A stretch of 64,000 nucleotides of DNA from Bradyrhizobium lablabi (GTDB lineage: Bacteria > Pseudomonadota > Alphaproteobacteria > Rhizobiales > Xanthobacteraceae), in assembly GCF_900141755.1 (NCBI RefSeq), contig NZ_LT670844.1:7350501-7414500 (forward strand). The letters run 5' to 3'. This document shows positions 34,801 to 43,703 of the stretch, one piece after another. The notes below the pieces were generated by a model. It saw only the letters and a list, made by a program, of their open reading frames with translations. It ran no database searches and had not been told where the DNA came from. The position numbers and the translations under genes are program-made. How positions within the stretch are numbered: the first letter of the stretch is position 1; each line of letters begins with the position of its first letter.

Positions 34801-35877
34801 ATGTGGCCGGACCGCCGACTTCTCAAATTGATCAAGACCGAGCTTCCGATCGTGCAGGCGCCGATGGCGGGCGTGATGGACGCGGACCTCGTGATCGCGG
34901 CGGCGCAGGGCGGAGCGCTCGGCTCGCTGCCCTGCGCGATGCTCTCAGTGGAGATGGCGCGCGAGCAGGTCAATATCATCCGCCAGCGCGTGTCGGCGCC
35001 GGTCAACATGAACTTCGTTTGCCACAAAAGCGTCGATGCCGATCCCAAGCGCGAGGCCGGGTGGAAGCAACGGCTTGCGCCTTATTATAAGGAGCTCGGG
35101 CTCGACCCGGCGGCACCGGTCAACGCCGCCAACCGCGCGCCGTTCGACGCGGCGATGTGCGAATTGGTCGAGGAACTGAAGCCCGAAGTGGTCAGCTTCC
35201 ATTTCGGCCTGCCGGATCAGGCGCTCATGAAGCGGGTCAAGGCGGCCGGCTCGGTCGTGATCTCGTCGGCGACCACGGTGAAGGAGGCGATCTGGCTCGA
35301 GGAGAACGGCGCCGACGCCATCATCGCCCAAGGCGCGGAGGCCGGCGGCCATCGCGGCATGTTCCTGACCGAAAACATCAGTGAGCAGCCCGGCACCTTC
35401 GCGCTGGTGCCCCAGGTGGTCGACGCGGTGAGGGTCCCCGTGATCGCGGCGGGCGGCGTCGCCGACGGGCGGGGGATCGCGGCCGCCTTCGCGCTGGGGG
35501 CGGCCGGCGTCCAGATCGGCACCGCCTATCTGCGCTGCCCGGAATCCAGGGTGATTGCCCCGGCGCGCACGGCGCTCGCGCAGGCGCGGGATGATTCCAC
35601 CGTCATCACCAATGTCATGACCGGGCGTCCCGCGCGCGGCGTCGCCAACCGGGTGATGCGCGAGGTCGGCCCGATTTCGGCCGACGCGCCGGCGTTTCCC
35701 CACGCCGCCACGGGACTGGCGCCCCTGAAAGCGGCTGCCGAAAAACTCGGCAAGGTCGATTTCACCAATCTTTGGGCGGGACAAGCGGTGCGGCTCGGCC
35801 GCGAGATGCCGGCGGCCGACCTGACCCGGGCTTTGGCCGGCGCGGCACTGGCGCGGCTGAGCCAGATGGCGCGCTAG
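34801..35877 (+). CDS. Nitronate monooxygenase, second paralog
   Basis: 358 residues from the ATG at 34801 ([20 protein letters not shown]). FMN and catalytic motifs: [51 protein letters not shown] and [20 protein letters not shown]. This longer form is the type typified by bacterial 2-nitropropane dioxygenases. It is 75 bases after the first paralog and probably in the same transcript. It ends 79 bases before gatC, and its insertion separates ruvX from gatC. Confidence 0.88.
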   Translation: MWPDRRLLKLIKTELPIVQAPMAGVMDADLVIAAAQGGALGSLPCAMLSVEMAREQVNIIRQRVSAPVNMNFVCHKSVDADPKREAGWKQRLAPYYKELGLDPAAPVNAANRAPFDAAMCELVEELKPEVVSFHFGLPDQALMKRVKAAGSVVISSATTVKEAIWLEENGADAIIAQGAEAGGHRGMFLTENISEQPGTFALVPQVVDAVRVPVIAAGGVADGRGIAAAFALGAAGVQIGTAYLRCPESRVIAPARTALAQARDDSTVITNVMTGRPARGVANRVMREVGPISADAPAFPHAATGLAPLKAAAEKLGKVDFTNLWAGQAVRLGREMPAADLTRALAGAALARLSQMAR

Positions 35878-35956
35878 CAGCCCATCCCGCGGTTGCGGCG
35901 CAAAAGCCCCGTCTGCTATACGGCGGGCTCAATTTCCCGCCGCAAAGGCCTATATA

Positions 35957-36244
35957 ATGTCCGTCGACGCCGCCACCGTCCGCCGTATCGCCCATCTGGC
36001 GCGGATTGCGGTCGCTGAAAACGAGGTTCCGCACCTGCAGGAGGAACTGAACGCGATGCTCGACTTTGTCGAGCAATTGTCGGAGGTCAATGTCGATGGC
36101 GTCGAACCGATGACCTCGGTCACGCCGATGGCCATGAAGAAGCGCCCGGACGTGGTCAATGATGGCGGGATCCCGGACGATATCGTCCGCAACGCGCCGG
36201 CCACCGAAGACCATTTTTTCCTCGTGCCGAAAGTGGTCGAATAA
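35957..36244 (+). CDS. gatC: Glutamyl-tRNA(Gln)/aspartyl-tRNA(Asn) amidotransferase subunit C
   Basis: 95 residues ([20 protein letters not shown], then [20 protein letters not shown] and [17 protein letters not shown]). GatC is the small belt protein that wraps GatA and GatB. It is needed to form Gln-tRNA or Asn-tRNA in organisms lacking the cognate synthetases. It opens the operon gatC-orf72-gatA-orf96-gatB. Confidence 0.95.
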   Translation: MSVDAATVRRIAHLARIAVAENEVPHLQEELNAMLDFVEQLSEVNVDGVEPMTSVTPMAMKKRPDVVNDGGIPDDIVRNAPATEDHFFLVPKVVE

Positions 36245-36301
36245 TTACATTCGCGCAAAGGAAGCGCGCCAAGCACTGGAATCTTCGAGACTGGAAATCC
36301 G

Positions 36302-36520
36302 ATGTGTCTGCTCTGCGACGATGAAAAGGCCTATCAGGCCTATATGAACTATCTCGACGCGATGGAGCGGCAGGGCAAGGCTGCCGATCCCGACAAGGCG
36401 GTCGACGCGGTGCTCGATGCGCTGGAAGCCGCCGACAGAGCGAGCGGCAAGGCTTTGCGCGATGACTCGGCCAACGACAAGACGCTGTCTCCATTCTTCT
36501 GCAGCCCGGTTAATAAATGA
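36302..36520 (+). CDS. Conserved small cysteine-containing protein between gatC and gatA
   Basis: 72 residues ([20 protein letters not shown], then a helical acidic body and CSPVNK). The CxxC near the N-terminus (MCLLCDD) could bind metal but a second pair is absent. The TGA overlaps the gatA ATG by the classical ATGA, so its translation is coupled to gatA. It begins 58 bases after gatC. No domain recognised. Similar small proteins in this position occur in related genomes as I recall, but their role is not known. Confidence 0.7.
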   Translation: MCLLCDDEKAYQAYMNYLDAMERQGKAADPDKAVDAVLDALEAADRASGKALRDDSANDKTLSPFFCSPVNK

Positions 36521-37989
36521 CCGATTTGACATCGCTGACGCTCGCCGAGGCTCGAGACGGCCTCGCGAACAAGTCCTTTACGTCGCTTGAACTGACAAGC
36601 GCTCACCTCGAGGCGATCGAGGCCGCGCGTGCGCTCAATGCCTTTGTGCTGGAAACGCCGGATCAGGCCCGCGCCATGGCGCGCGAGGCCGATGCGAAAA
36701 TCGGAAAGGGCGAGGGCGGACCGCTTGCGGGGATTCCGCTCGGCATCAAGGATTTGTTCGCGACCAAGGACCTGCGCACTACCGCCTGCTCAAAGATCCT
36801 CGGTAATTTCGTGCCTCCTTACGAATCGACCATCACCTCGCAGCTCTGGCGCGACGGCGCCGTGTTGCTCGGCAAGCTCAACAATGACGAGTTCGCGATG
36901 GGCTCGTCCAATGAAACCTCGTGCTTCGGCCCCGTCGTCAATCCGTGGCGGCGCGAGGGCGCCAATACCGATCTGGTGCCCGGCGGCTCTTCCGGCGGCT
37001 CGGCGGCGGCGGTGGCGGCCTTATTGTGCATGGGCGCGACCGCGACCGACACCGGCGGCTCGATCCGCCAGCCGGCGGCGTTCACCGCGACCGTGGGCCT
37101 CAAGCCGACCTACGGCCGCTGCTCGCGCTGGGGCATCGTGGCGTTTGCCTCCTCGCTCGATCAGGCCGGCCCGATTGCGCGCTCGGTGCGCGACGCGGCG
37201 ATCCTGATGCGCTCGATGGCCGGCCACGACCCCAAGGACACTACGTCAGTCGATGTTCCCGTGCCGGATTACGAGACGGCGATTGGAAAGTCCGTGAACG
37301 GCATGAAGATCGGCATTCCCAAGGAATATCGCCTCGACGGGATGGCGCCGGAAATCGAAAAACTCTGGAGCGAGGGGGCGGCCTGGCTGAAGGCCGCCGG
37401 CGCCGAGCTGGTCGACGTCTCGCTGCCCCATACAAAGTACGCGCTGCCGGCCTATTACATCGTCGCGCCCGCGGAAGCCTCCTCGAACCTCGCGCGCTAT
37501 GATGGCGTGCGTTACGGCCTGCGCGTGCCCGGGCGCTCGATCGGCGAAATGTACGAGGACACGCGCGCCGAGGGATTTGGGGCGGAAGTCCGCCGCCGCG
37601 TCATGATCGGCACCTATGTGCTCTCGGCCGGCTATTACGACGCGTATTATCTGCGCGCGCAAAAGGTCCGCACCCTGATCAAGAAAGATTTTGAAGACTG
37701 CTTTGCCAAAGGCGTGAACGCGATCCTGACGCCGGCGACGCCGTCGTCAGCGTTCGGCATCGGGGAGAAGGGCGCCGACCCCGTGGAAATGTACCTCAAC
37801 GACATCTTTACCGTGACGGTGAACATGGCGGGGCTGCCCGGCATCGCCGTTCCCGCCGGCAAGGACGCCCAAGGCCTGCCGCTCGGCCTGCAATTGATCG
37901 GTCGTCCGTTCGACGAGGAGACGCTGTTTTCGCTCGGCGAGGTGATCGAGCAGGCGGCGGGACGTTTTACCCCGGCGAGGTGGTGGTGA
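36517..37989 (+). CDS. gatA: Glutamyl-tRNA(Gln)/aspartyl-tRNA(Asn) amidotransferase subunit A
   Basis: 490 residues. The amidase signature with catalytic Lys ([14 protein letters not shown]), [18 protein letters not shown] and the nucleophile serine in [24 protein letters not shown]. It releases ammonia from glutamine and passes it to GatB. The start is in a 4-base ATGA overlap with the preceding small gene, and the stop is followed by the next small gene after two bases. This gene is the canonical member; the amidase at 21895 is a distant relative. Confidence 0.97.
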   Translation: MTDLTSLTLAEARDGLANKSFTSLELTSAHLEAIEAARALNAFVLETPDQARAMAREADAKIGKGEGGPLAGIPLGIKDLFATKDLRTTACSKILGNFVPPYESTITSQLWRDGAVLLGKLNNDEFAMGSSNETSCFGPVVNPWRREGANTDLVPGGSSGGSAAAVAALLCMGATATDTGGSIRQPAAFTATVGLKPTYGRCSRWGIVAFASSLDQAGPIARSVRDAAILMRSMAGHDPKDTTSVDVPVPDYETAIGKSVNGMKIGIPKEYRLDGMAPEIEKLWSEGAAWLKAAGAELVDVSLPHTKYALPAYYIVAPAEASSNLARYDGVRYGLRVPGRSIGEMYEDTRAEGFGAEVRRRVMIGTYVLSAGYYDAYYLRAQKVRTLIKKDFEDCFAKGVNAILTPATPSSAFGIGEKGADPVEMYLNDIFTVTVNMAGLPGIAVPAGKDAQGLPLGLQLIGRPFDEETLFSLGEVIEQAAGRFTPARWW

Positions 37990-37991
37990 AG

Positions 37992-38282
37992 ATGGCCGAG
38001 TTCAAAGCCAGTGTTTCCGGCGCGGCACCGGCGCAAGGTCTCGACGCGCCGCTGGCCGCCTTGTGGTGGGCCGCCAAAGGCGGCTGGGACCGGGCGCACA
38101 AGATCGTGCAGGACGAGGAAACCATTGAGGCGGCCTGGGTGCATGCCTATCTGCACCGCGTCGAAGGCGACCTCGGCAACGCCGGTTATTGGTACCGGCG
38201 GGCGGCAAAGCCGGTTGCGACCGGTTCGCTCGAGACCGAATGGGAGCAGATGGTTGCGAAGCTGCTTGAGGGACGAGCATGA
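37992..38282 (+). CDS. Conserved small helical protein between gatA and gatB
   Basis: 96 residues from the ATG at 37992 ([60 protein letters not shown]). The repeated W/Y-rich helices, with A-Y-W-Y-R-R-A, suggest a TPR-like or Sel1-like hairpin. A GTG at 37986 in GTGA overlap with gatA stop is an alternative start. The TGA is in a 4-base ATGA overlap with gatB. Tight coupling to both Gat subunits suggests a role tied to the amidotransferase, but no function is known. Confidence 0.7.
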   Translation: MAEFKASVSGAAPAQGLDAPLAALWWAAKGGWDRAHKIVQDEETIEAAWVHAYLHRVEGDLGNAGYWYRRAAKPVATGSLETEWEQMVAKLLEGRA

Positions 38283-39757
38283 GTGCGGCGAACGGCAAAT
38301 TGATCAAAGGCTCAACCGGCGACTGGGAGATGGTGATCGGGCTGGAAGTCCATGCCCAGGTCACCTCGAAGTCAAAGCTGTTTTCCGGGGCCTCGACCGA
38401 ATTCGGCGGCGAGCCGAACAGCCATGTCTCGCTGGTCGATGCGGCAATGCCGGGCATGCTGCCTGTCATCAACGAGGAATGCGTCCGGCAGGCGGTGCGT
38501 ACCGGGCTCGGCCTGAACGCGCAGATCAACCGGCGCTCGGTGTTCGACCGCAAGAACTATTTCTATCCGGACTCGCCTCAGGGCTACCAGATCAGCCAGT
38601 ACAAGTCGCCGATCGTCGGCGAGGGCGAGGTCACGGTCGAACTCGGTGGCGGCAAGACCGCCACCATCGGCATCGAACGGCTGCACCTGGAGCAGGACGC
38701 CGCCAAATTGCTGCATGACCAGTCGCCGTCGATGTCCTTTGTCGACCTCAACCGCTCAGGCGTGGCGCTGATGGAGATCGTCTCCAAGCCGGACATCCGC
38801 GACGCTGAGCAGGCCAAGGCCTATGTGACCAAGGTGCGGTCGATCCTGCGCTATCTCGGTACCTGCGACGGCGACATGGAGAAGGGGAACCTGCGCGCGG
38901 ACGTCAACGTCTCCGTTCGCAAGCCCGGCGCGGAGCTCGGCACCCGATGCGAGATCAAGAACATGAACTCGATCAACTTCATCGGGCAGGCGATCGAGTA
39001 CGAAGCACGGCGCCAGATCGAGATCCTGGAGGATGGCGGGCAGATCGAGCAGGAAACGCGCCTGTACGACCCCAACAAGGGCGAGACGCGGTCGATGCGT
39101 TCCAAGGAAGAGGCGCATGACTACCGCTATTTCCCCGATCCCGACCTGTTGCCGCTGGAATTCAGCGAGGCCTATGTCGCCGGCCTAAAGGCAAACCTGC
39201 CGGAACTGCCCGACCAGAAGAAGTCCCGCTTCATCGCCGATTTCGGCCTCTCGCCGTATGATGCGAGCGTGCTGGTCGCCGAGCGCGAGAGCGCGGATTT
39301 CTATGAAACCGTGCTGACAAAACTCGCGCACAAGGCCCGCGACGGCAAGCTTGCCGCCAACTGGGTGATCAACGAGCTGTTCGGGCGGCTCAACAAGGAA
39401 GGCCGCGACATCTCGTCGTCGCCGGTCTCGGCCGAACAGCTTGGGGCCGTCGTCGATCTGATCGGTGAGGGCACCATCTCCGGCAAAATTGCAAAAGACC
39501 TGTTCGAGATCGTCTGGAGCGAGGGCGGCGATCCGCGCGCGCTGGTCGAGACGCGCGGCATGAAGCAGGTCACGGACTTGAGCGCGATCGAGAAGGTGGT
39601 CGACGACATCATCGCCGCCAATCCGGACAAGGTCGCGCAGGCCAAAGCCAAGCCGGCGGCGGTGCAATGGTTCGTCGGCCAGGTGATGAAATCGTCCGGC
39701 GGCAAGGCCAACCCGCAAGCCGTCAACGAACTGCTCAAGTCGAAGCTCGGCCTCTGA
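38279..39757 (+). CDS. gatB: Glutamyl-tRNA(Gln)/aspartyl-tRNA(Asn) amidotransferase subunit B
   Basis: 492 residues. Kinase/amidotransferase domain: [60 protein letters not shown] and [15 protein letters not shown]. The YqeY tail domain ([20 protein letters not shown]) is also present. It activates the misacylated Glu-tRNA or Asp-tRNA with ATP and uses GatA-derived ammonia. Last gene of the operon; a hairpin at 39774-39792 lies 16 bases after the stop. Confidence 0.97.
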   Translation: MSAANGKLIKGSTGDWEMVIGLEVHAQVTSKSKLFSGASTEFGGEPNSHVSLVDAAMPGMLPVINEECVRQAVRTGLGLNAQINRRSVFDRKNYFYPDSPQGYQISQYKSPIVGEGEVTVELGGGKTATIGIERLHLEQDAAKLLHDQSPSMSFVDLNRSGVALMEIVSKPDIRDAEQAKAYVTKVRSILRYLGTCDGDMEKGNLRADVNVSVRKPGAELGTRCEIKNMNSINFIGQAIEYEARRQIEILEDGGQIEQETRLYDPNKGETRSMRSKEEAHDYRYFPDPDLLPLEFSEAYVAGLKANLPELPDQKKSRFIADFGLSPYDASVLVAERESADFYETVLTKLAHKARDGKLAANWVINELFGRLNKEGRDISSSPVSAEQLGAVVDLIGEGTISGKIAKDLFEIVWSEGGDPRALVETRGMKQVTDLSAIEKVVDDIIAANPDKVAQAKAKPAAVQWFVGQVMKSSGGKANPQAVNELLKSKLGL

Positions 39758-39773
39758 ACGCCGCACGGCGACG

Positions 39774-39792
39774 CGGCGACGCGTCGTCGCCG
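39774..39792 (+). terminator. Hairpin after gatB
   Basis: CGGCGACG / CGTCGCCG perfect 8-base stem with a CGT loop. A second short hairpin CGCGCGTCACGCGCG follows at about 39807. There is no U-tract, so it may be a Rho-dependent or stabilising structure. Confidence 0.4.
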
Positions 39793-40329
39793 GCATCTTG
39801 CATCGCGCGCGTCACGCGCGTGCACCAATCATTCATCATACGCGGCGACGGATCGCGCCACGGTGGAGGTCGCCCAGTTGCGAATCAGTCGCGCGCGATT
39901 CGCGCAAAAAACCGGTTTTGGCGAGCCTCGATGCGGCGCAAAGCGGGGGAGCACGAAAATTTTTTTATTGCCAAAAACCGCGACTCAGAGTCCACGCGGC
40001 GCGCTTTCGGCGATCTCTGACGAAGTGCCATGACGTCGATCGCTTCTTGATGGCGTGATAGGCGAATAACGAAAACACCTGCGGCACAGGCGCTTCTTGC
40101 AACATAGCTGGTCTTGCGCGTCGCCCTTTCGCGCGCGCTTCGCGTCGTTGCATCAATGCTTTGCGGTGTTGTCGATCAACGCGCCGCGCGCGCTCTCGCT
40201 TTCGTACGTCAACACTTCCTTAAGCAGGACGCTGTTTTTTTGCATGTGTTGGTGTATTCGGGAGGTAGTGCATTTCGATTCCCGAGTGCACGCAGCGATT
40301 AAGCCATCTCACTACATTAGGAGGGCAAC
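39793..40329. other. Unannotated 540-base region upstream of the lysine-rich gene
   Basis: No convincing gene. It holds a 7-base dyad GCGAATC / GATTCGC (39880-39903) and an Arg-rich antisense frame of about 63 codons (39965-40156) without a ribosome site. A T-rich tract follows near 40230. The DNA just upstream of 40330 (TAGGAGGGCAAC) supplies the ribosome site of the next gene. Confidence 0.4.
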
Positions 40330-40422
40330 ATGGCGAAGAAAGCTAAGAAGGCAAAGAAGGCGAAGAGCGCAGTGAAGAAGACTGCGAAGAAGACCCGCAA
40401 GGTCGCGAAGAAGAAGAAGTAA
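40330..40422 (+). CDS. Lysine-rich micropeptide (30 aa), histone H1-like tail
   Basis: ATG at 40330 with an almost perfect TAGGAGGG ribosome site. It codes MAKKAKKAKKAKSAVKKTAK, then KTRKVAKKKK: about 60% lysine, no acidic residue, no hydrophobic core. It resembles the C-terminal tails of bacterial H1/Hc1-like proteins, which bind DNA or RNA non-specifically. As a stand-alone 30-residue protein it may be a nucleoid or ribosome-associated peptide (inference). It is followed by a GC-rich hairpin. Confidence 0.65.
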   Translation: MAKKAKKAKKAKSAVKKTAKKTRKVAKKKK

Positions 40423-40440
40423 CTTCGCTTCGAGCAAAAT

Positions 40441-40462
40441 TGCCGGCGGCTTGACGCCGGCA
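40441..40462 (+). terminator. Hairpin after the lysine-rich micropeptide gene
   Basis: TGCCGGCG / CGCCGGCA, an 8-base perfect stem with a GCTTGA loop, 18 bases after the stop codon. There is no downstream U-tract, so it is only a probable transcript end. Confidence 0.45.
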
Positions 40463-41211
40463 CGTCACGAGAGCCTTCAGGATAGTTTGCTACAAGGCAG
40501 ATCTGGATAGGCGGCTCTGGTCGACGAAAGAGGGTGTCGGCGAGACATCAGGTCAAACGGCTGGATCGTATTCTCGTAAAGGGTTCGCTCTTTTCGAAAA
40601 CCGGTCCGGCAGAAGAAACGAGTTTTCTTCGTTCGGTGCGGATCTTAAAAAAAGCTCCGCAATTTCACCGGCGCTCTGCCCAAGTGAAATCTGGTCCTGA
40701 CGTGTTCGCCGACGCCCTCGTTCCCTTTGGGGGACGTGTTCCTCCCAAAGCCGGCGTGGCTCGTGCCCCGGCATTTCATTTTTCCCAAATCCCAAAAGCA
40801 GCCGTCATCGCCCGCGAAGGCGGGCGATCCAGTACGCCGCGGCTTCTCGGTCAATCACCACCGCCTCTGGAATACTGGATCACCCGCTTTCGCGGGTGAT
40901 GACGGCGGTGATTGCGAGACGCTCTTGTCCCAATGGTTATCGTTTCGCGAAACCGCAGGGTAAACCGAATATCGCAACCGGGCGAAAGCCCGCGCGCAGT
41001 ATGCACTTCTGCGATTTCCCGGCATTCGGCGCCCGAGCCGCGTTTACATCCCGTTCATCGCGATACTTAAACTGCCCTTCAAATTTGGTCGGTCATGATC
41101 ATCCCAACAAGCCGGCAAACGGCGAGGGGAATAACGGGACGTTTTGACAAGTGGACAGGGGCCGCGCTCGGACGCGTGAGGCGCGGCAAAAAGCAAAAAG
41201 GGGATATTTCG
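40463..41211. other. Non-coding stretch containing a palindromic repeat
   Basis: No gene with a plausible start, ribosome site or family match. The frame 40534-40899 is a low-complexity shadow. The middle (40803-40905) is a dispersed repeat. The right end carries the AAAAGGGGAT ribosome site of the next gene. Confidence 0.5.
40803..40905. repeat. 'CGTCATCGCCCGCGAAGGCGGG' palindromic repeat
   Basis: Outer arms CGTCATCGCCCGCGAAGGCG and CGCTTTCGCGGGTGATGACG, with inner arms GATCCAGTA and ATACTGGATC. It is related to the half unit at 5824-5852 (CCCCGCTTTCGCGGGGACGACG). Confidence 0.78.
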
Positions 41212-41478
41212 ATGTTTCACGGACACTTCGATCTGGATACGGCAATTGCGGTTGAGGCGAGCGCAATTCCCGACCTGCTGTTCGAGCGCGGACTCTATTG
41301 GGCGAGCGGGCGTTCCGGCGTGGTCAATCTGGTCGCCGCTCATAAATGGTTCAATCTCGCAGCCCTCAAGGGCCGCACCGACGCCATCCCGCTGCGCCGC
41401 GAGGTCGCCGAGCTGATGTCGGACGTCGAGATCGCCACCGCCCAGCGCGAAGCCCGCGCCTGGATGACCGAGCATTAA
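41212..41478 (+). CDS. Small Sel1-like repeat protein (88 aa)
   Basis: 88 residues from the ATG at 41212 behind AAAAGGGG. The text IPDLLFERGLYWASGRSG, LVAAHKWFNLAALKG and the following R/D/E-rich helix form about one and a half Sel1-type helical hairpins, which usually serve as protein-protein scaffolds. No signal peptide. It is convergent with the AAA ATPase gene, 15 bases away. Function unknown. Confidence 0.75.
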   Translation: MFHGHFDLDTAIAVEASAIPDLLFERGLYWASGRSGVVNLVAAHKWFNLAALKGRTDAIPLRREVAELMSDVEIATAQREARAWMTEH

Positions 41479-41493
41479 GCGCCGGCAGTTCGC

Positions 41494-42642
41494 TTATCGC
41501 GATGGCCACGTCCAGTTCGGCGGCTCACCGTCCCTGACGACGGTTTCGCCGAGCTCCTTCTCCAGGACAATCTGGCTGCTATCGCCCTGGGCGTCGAGCG
41601 CGGCAACGAGTGTCTGGGCGTGCGAGACCACAATGATCTGCGATCGCTTCGACGCTTGCGCGATCAGACGCGCCAGCGGCGGCAACAGGTCCGGATGCAG
41701 GCTGGTTTCGGGTTCGTTGAGGATCATCAATGCCGGCGGTCGTGGCGAGAGCAGGGCGGCGACCAGCAAAAGGTAGCGCAGCGTACCATCCGACAACTCC
41801 GCAGCCTTGAGCGGCCGAAGCAGGCCATGCTGGCGCATTTCGACCTCAAAATATCCGTCCGTGTGGGTGACCACGACACGCCCGCCGGGAAACGCATCGG
41901 CGATAGCGGCGTCCAGATCACCGCCGGCGCCCATTCCACGGATGGTTTGCACAGCTGCCGCCAGATCCGATCCCTCACTCGCCAGCACCGGCGTATAGGT
42001 GCCGACCTGAGGCCTGCGCGAAGGCGAGTCCCGGTCGGTGCGCAAATGATCGTAGAACCGCCAGTCCCTCATCCTCTCGCGCAGCAGCAACAGTTCCAGG
42101 GCTTCGCGAGGGTCGCTGCAATGGGTCATCATGCTGTCGAACGGCGCGAGATGCTGGTAGGCGTCCCGCCATTCGCCGTTGTCGTTTCGAATGCGCACAT
42201 AGGGGCCGTTGCGAACGGCAAATGCGTTGGCCCGGCCCAGTCGTTCGCCGGTCCACAGGCTCTCCACTTTGATGACCGGATCGTTTGGGAAGATTGAATC
42301 CTGGGGAAGTCCGAGATCGATGGCGTAGCCATAATCATCGCCGGCGAATCCGAGCTTCAGGCTGATCGGATTTTTGCGGACCAGGCCCTGGACCGGCTGC
42401 GTGCCGGCTTTCATTGCCCGCGAAAAGGCTTCCGGGCCAGCCCACAACGTCGATTGCAGTCCGCCTTCGGTCGCCAGCGATTGAATGATCCGCCCCTGCG
42501 CGATGTCCGCCAAGAGTCTCAGCGCGCGATAGAGGCTGGACTTGCCGCTGCCATTGGCGCCGGTCACGACATTGAGCGGGCCAAGCGTCACCCTGATGTC
42601 GCGCAGGGATCGATAGCCGGAGATGGCAAGTCTCGTGATCAT
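41494..42642 (-). CDS. Stand-alone AAA ATPase of RecF/ABC-ATPase type
   Basis: 382 residues from the ATG at 42640-42642 (MITRLAISGYRSLRDIRVTL). P-loop GANGSGKSSLYRAL, ABC-like signature ELSDGTLRYLLLV, Walker B PPALMILNEPETSLHP and the switch histidine in VVSHAQTLV. The domain order is that of AAA_21 / SMC-type ATPases, but no TOPRIM (OLD) nuclease domain follows. These proteins can be part of defence or repair systems, yet no partner nuclease gene is adjacent. It is therefore an orphan of unknown role. It is convergent with a small Sel1-like gene. Confidence 0.82.
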   Translation of the reverse strand: MITRLAISGYRSLRDIRVTLGPLNVVTGANGSGKSSLYRALRLLADIAQGRIIQSLATEGGLQSTLWAGPEAFSRAMKAGTQPVQGLVRKNPISLKLGFAGDDYGYAIDLGLPQDSIFPNDPVIKVESLWTGERLGRANAFAVRNGPYVRIRNDNGEWRDAYQHLAPFDSMMTHCSDPREALELLLLRERMRDWRFYDHLRTDRDSPSRRPQVGTYTPVLASEGSDLAAAVQTIRGMGAGGDLDAAIADAFPGGRVVVTHTDGYFEVEMRQHGLLRPLKAAELSDGTLRYLLLVAALLSPRPPALMILNEPETSLHPDLLPPLARLIAQASKRSQIIVVSHAQTLVAALDAQGDSSQIVLEKELGETVVRDGEPPNWTWPSR

Positions 42643-42975
42643 CACGGCGCTTGTACCAGCAATGCGGCGGCCGACGAAATCAGCTCGCGTCGCAACCACA
42701 GGTGCTTGCGTGCAAATGCGTGGCCGGGGCCGGATTTGAGTAACTTCAAACCGTCATGTTACCGGGGGCCAAGATGGGTATTCTTGCCGTCCCGGTCGTC
42801 CTACTCGTGGCCTCGACCGGTCTTTCACGCGGTCTTTCAAAAATGAACGACAAGCCCGGCGTCGCGGTTTAGAATGAGTGGTCTGTTACGACCGAACCGG
42901 GAATGTTCCGGACCAGGCGGGGTTCAAATAAGCGGCCTCGGCACGAGATTGCCCCCTGGAGATCGGGAGAGACGT
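42643..42975. other. 333-base gap between the AAA ATPase and the TPR gene
   Basis: One small frame, 42774-42872, could code a 32-residue membrane peptide (MGILAVPVVLLVASTGLSRG). A GGGGG stretch upstream gives only a weak ribosome site. No hairpin or repeat was recognised. The peptide is a low-confidence candidate. Confidence 0.3.
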
Positions 42976-43542
42976 ATGAGCAAATTTGCGATCAGGCTTC
43001 TAACGCTGGCCATGTTCTCAATGGCGCTGCTAGCGGCCCCCATGTTCGCTTCCGTCTGCGCCGCCGGCGGCGATCCAACACCATCGTCGTCGCCACCGCC
43101 GACCGACAGCAAGCCGGCGGCCAAGTCAAAGAAGAAAACCAGCGAATTAAGCCCCGGCAGCGAGGACGCGGCCTTCGTCAAGGGTTATCGCGCGGCCTAT
43201 GCCGCGATCTATGACCGCAACGACTATGCGTCAGCCATCGAGCAGTTGAAGGCGCTCGGTCATGACGACAACGCCGCCGTTGCCAATCTGATCGGCTACT
43301 CCTATCGCAAGCTCGGCGACTACAAGGTCTCGCAGCTCTGGTACGAGCGCGCGCTCAAGGCTGACCCGGACCACGTCAAGACCTGGCAATATTACGGACT
43401 GTGGCAGGTCGAACAGGGCAACCGCGATCAGGCGCAATACCATCTGAGCCGGATCGCCGCTTTGACCGGCACCAACAGCGAGGAATATCGCTCGCTCGCC
43501 GCGGCGCTGGAAAAGCCGCCCGGCACCGGCCTCGTTTACTGA
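42976..43542 (+). CDS. Exported TPR protein
   Basis: 188 residues from the ATG at 42976 behind GGGAGAG. N-terminal signal peptide (IRLLTLAMFSMALLAAPMFA), then a Ser/Pro/Lys linker, then about two and a half TPR-like helix pairs: FVKGYRAAYAAIYDRNDYAS, AVANLIGYSYRKLGDYKVSQ and WQYYGLWQVEQGNRDQAQYH. It therefore probably acts as an exported adaptor in the periplasm. Neighbouring genes do not indicate a partner. Confidence 0.8.
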   Translation: MSKFAIRLLTLAMFSMALLAAPMFASVCAAGGDPTPSSSPPPTDSKPAAKSKKKTSELSPGSEDAAFVKGYRAAYAAIYDRNDYASAIEQLKALGHDDNAAVANLIGYSYRKLGDYKVSQLWYERALKADPDHVKTWQYYGLWQVEQGNRDQAQYHLSRIAALTGTNSEEYRSLAAALEKPPGTGLVY

Positions 43543-43703
43543 GTTAGGCGACACAGAAGTTAGTCAGCCCGCGCAGCCGTCGCGTGTTCCGCGAAAGCTT
43601 GCCCTCGGACTTGATCCGAGGGCAAGCGCGGGTATCGGTTTTGCGATCGAGGCGGGCGCAGCCGCCTTGCTGCATGGCAGGCATTCTGTTACGCGCATTT
43701 TCA

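Noticed and set aside
39965..40156. Arg-rich 63-codon minus-strand frame upstream of the micropeptide gene
   Set aside because: Starts with a weak TTG/ATG context without ribosome site and shows no conserved pattern.
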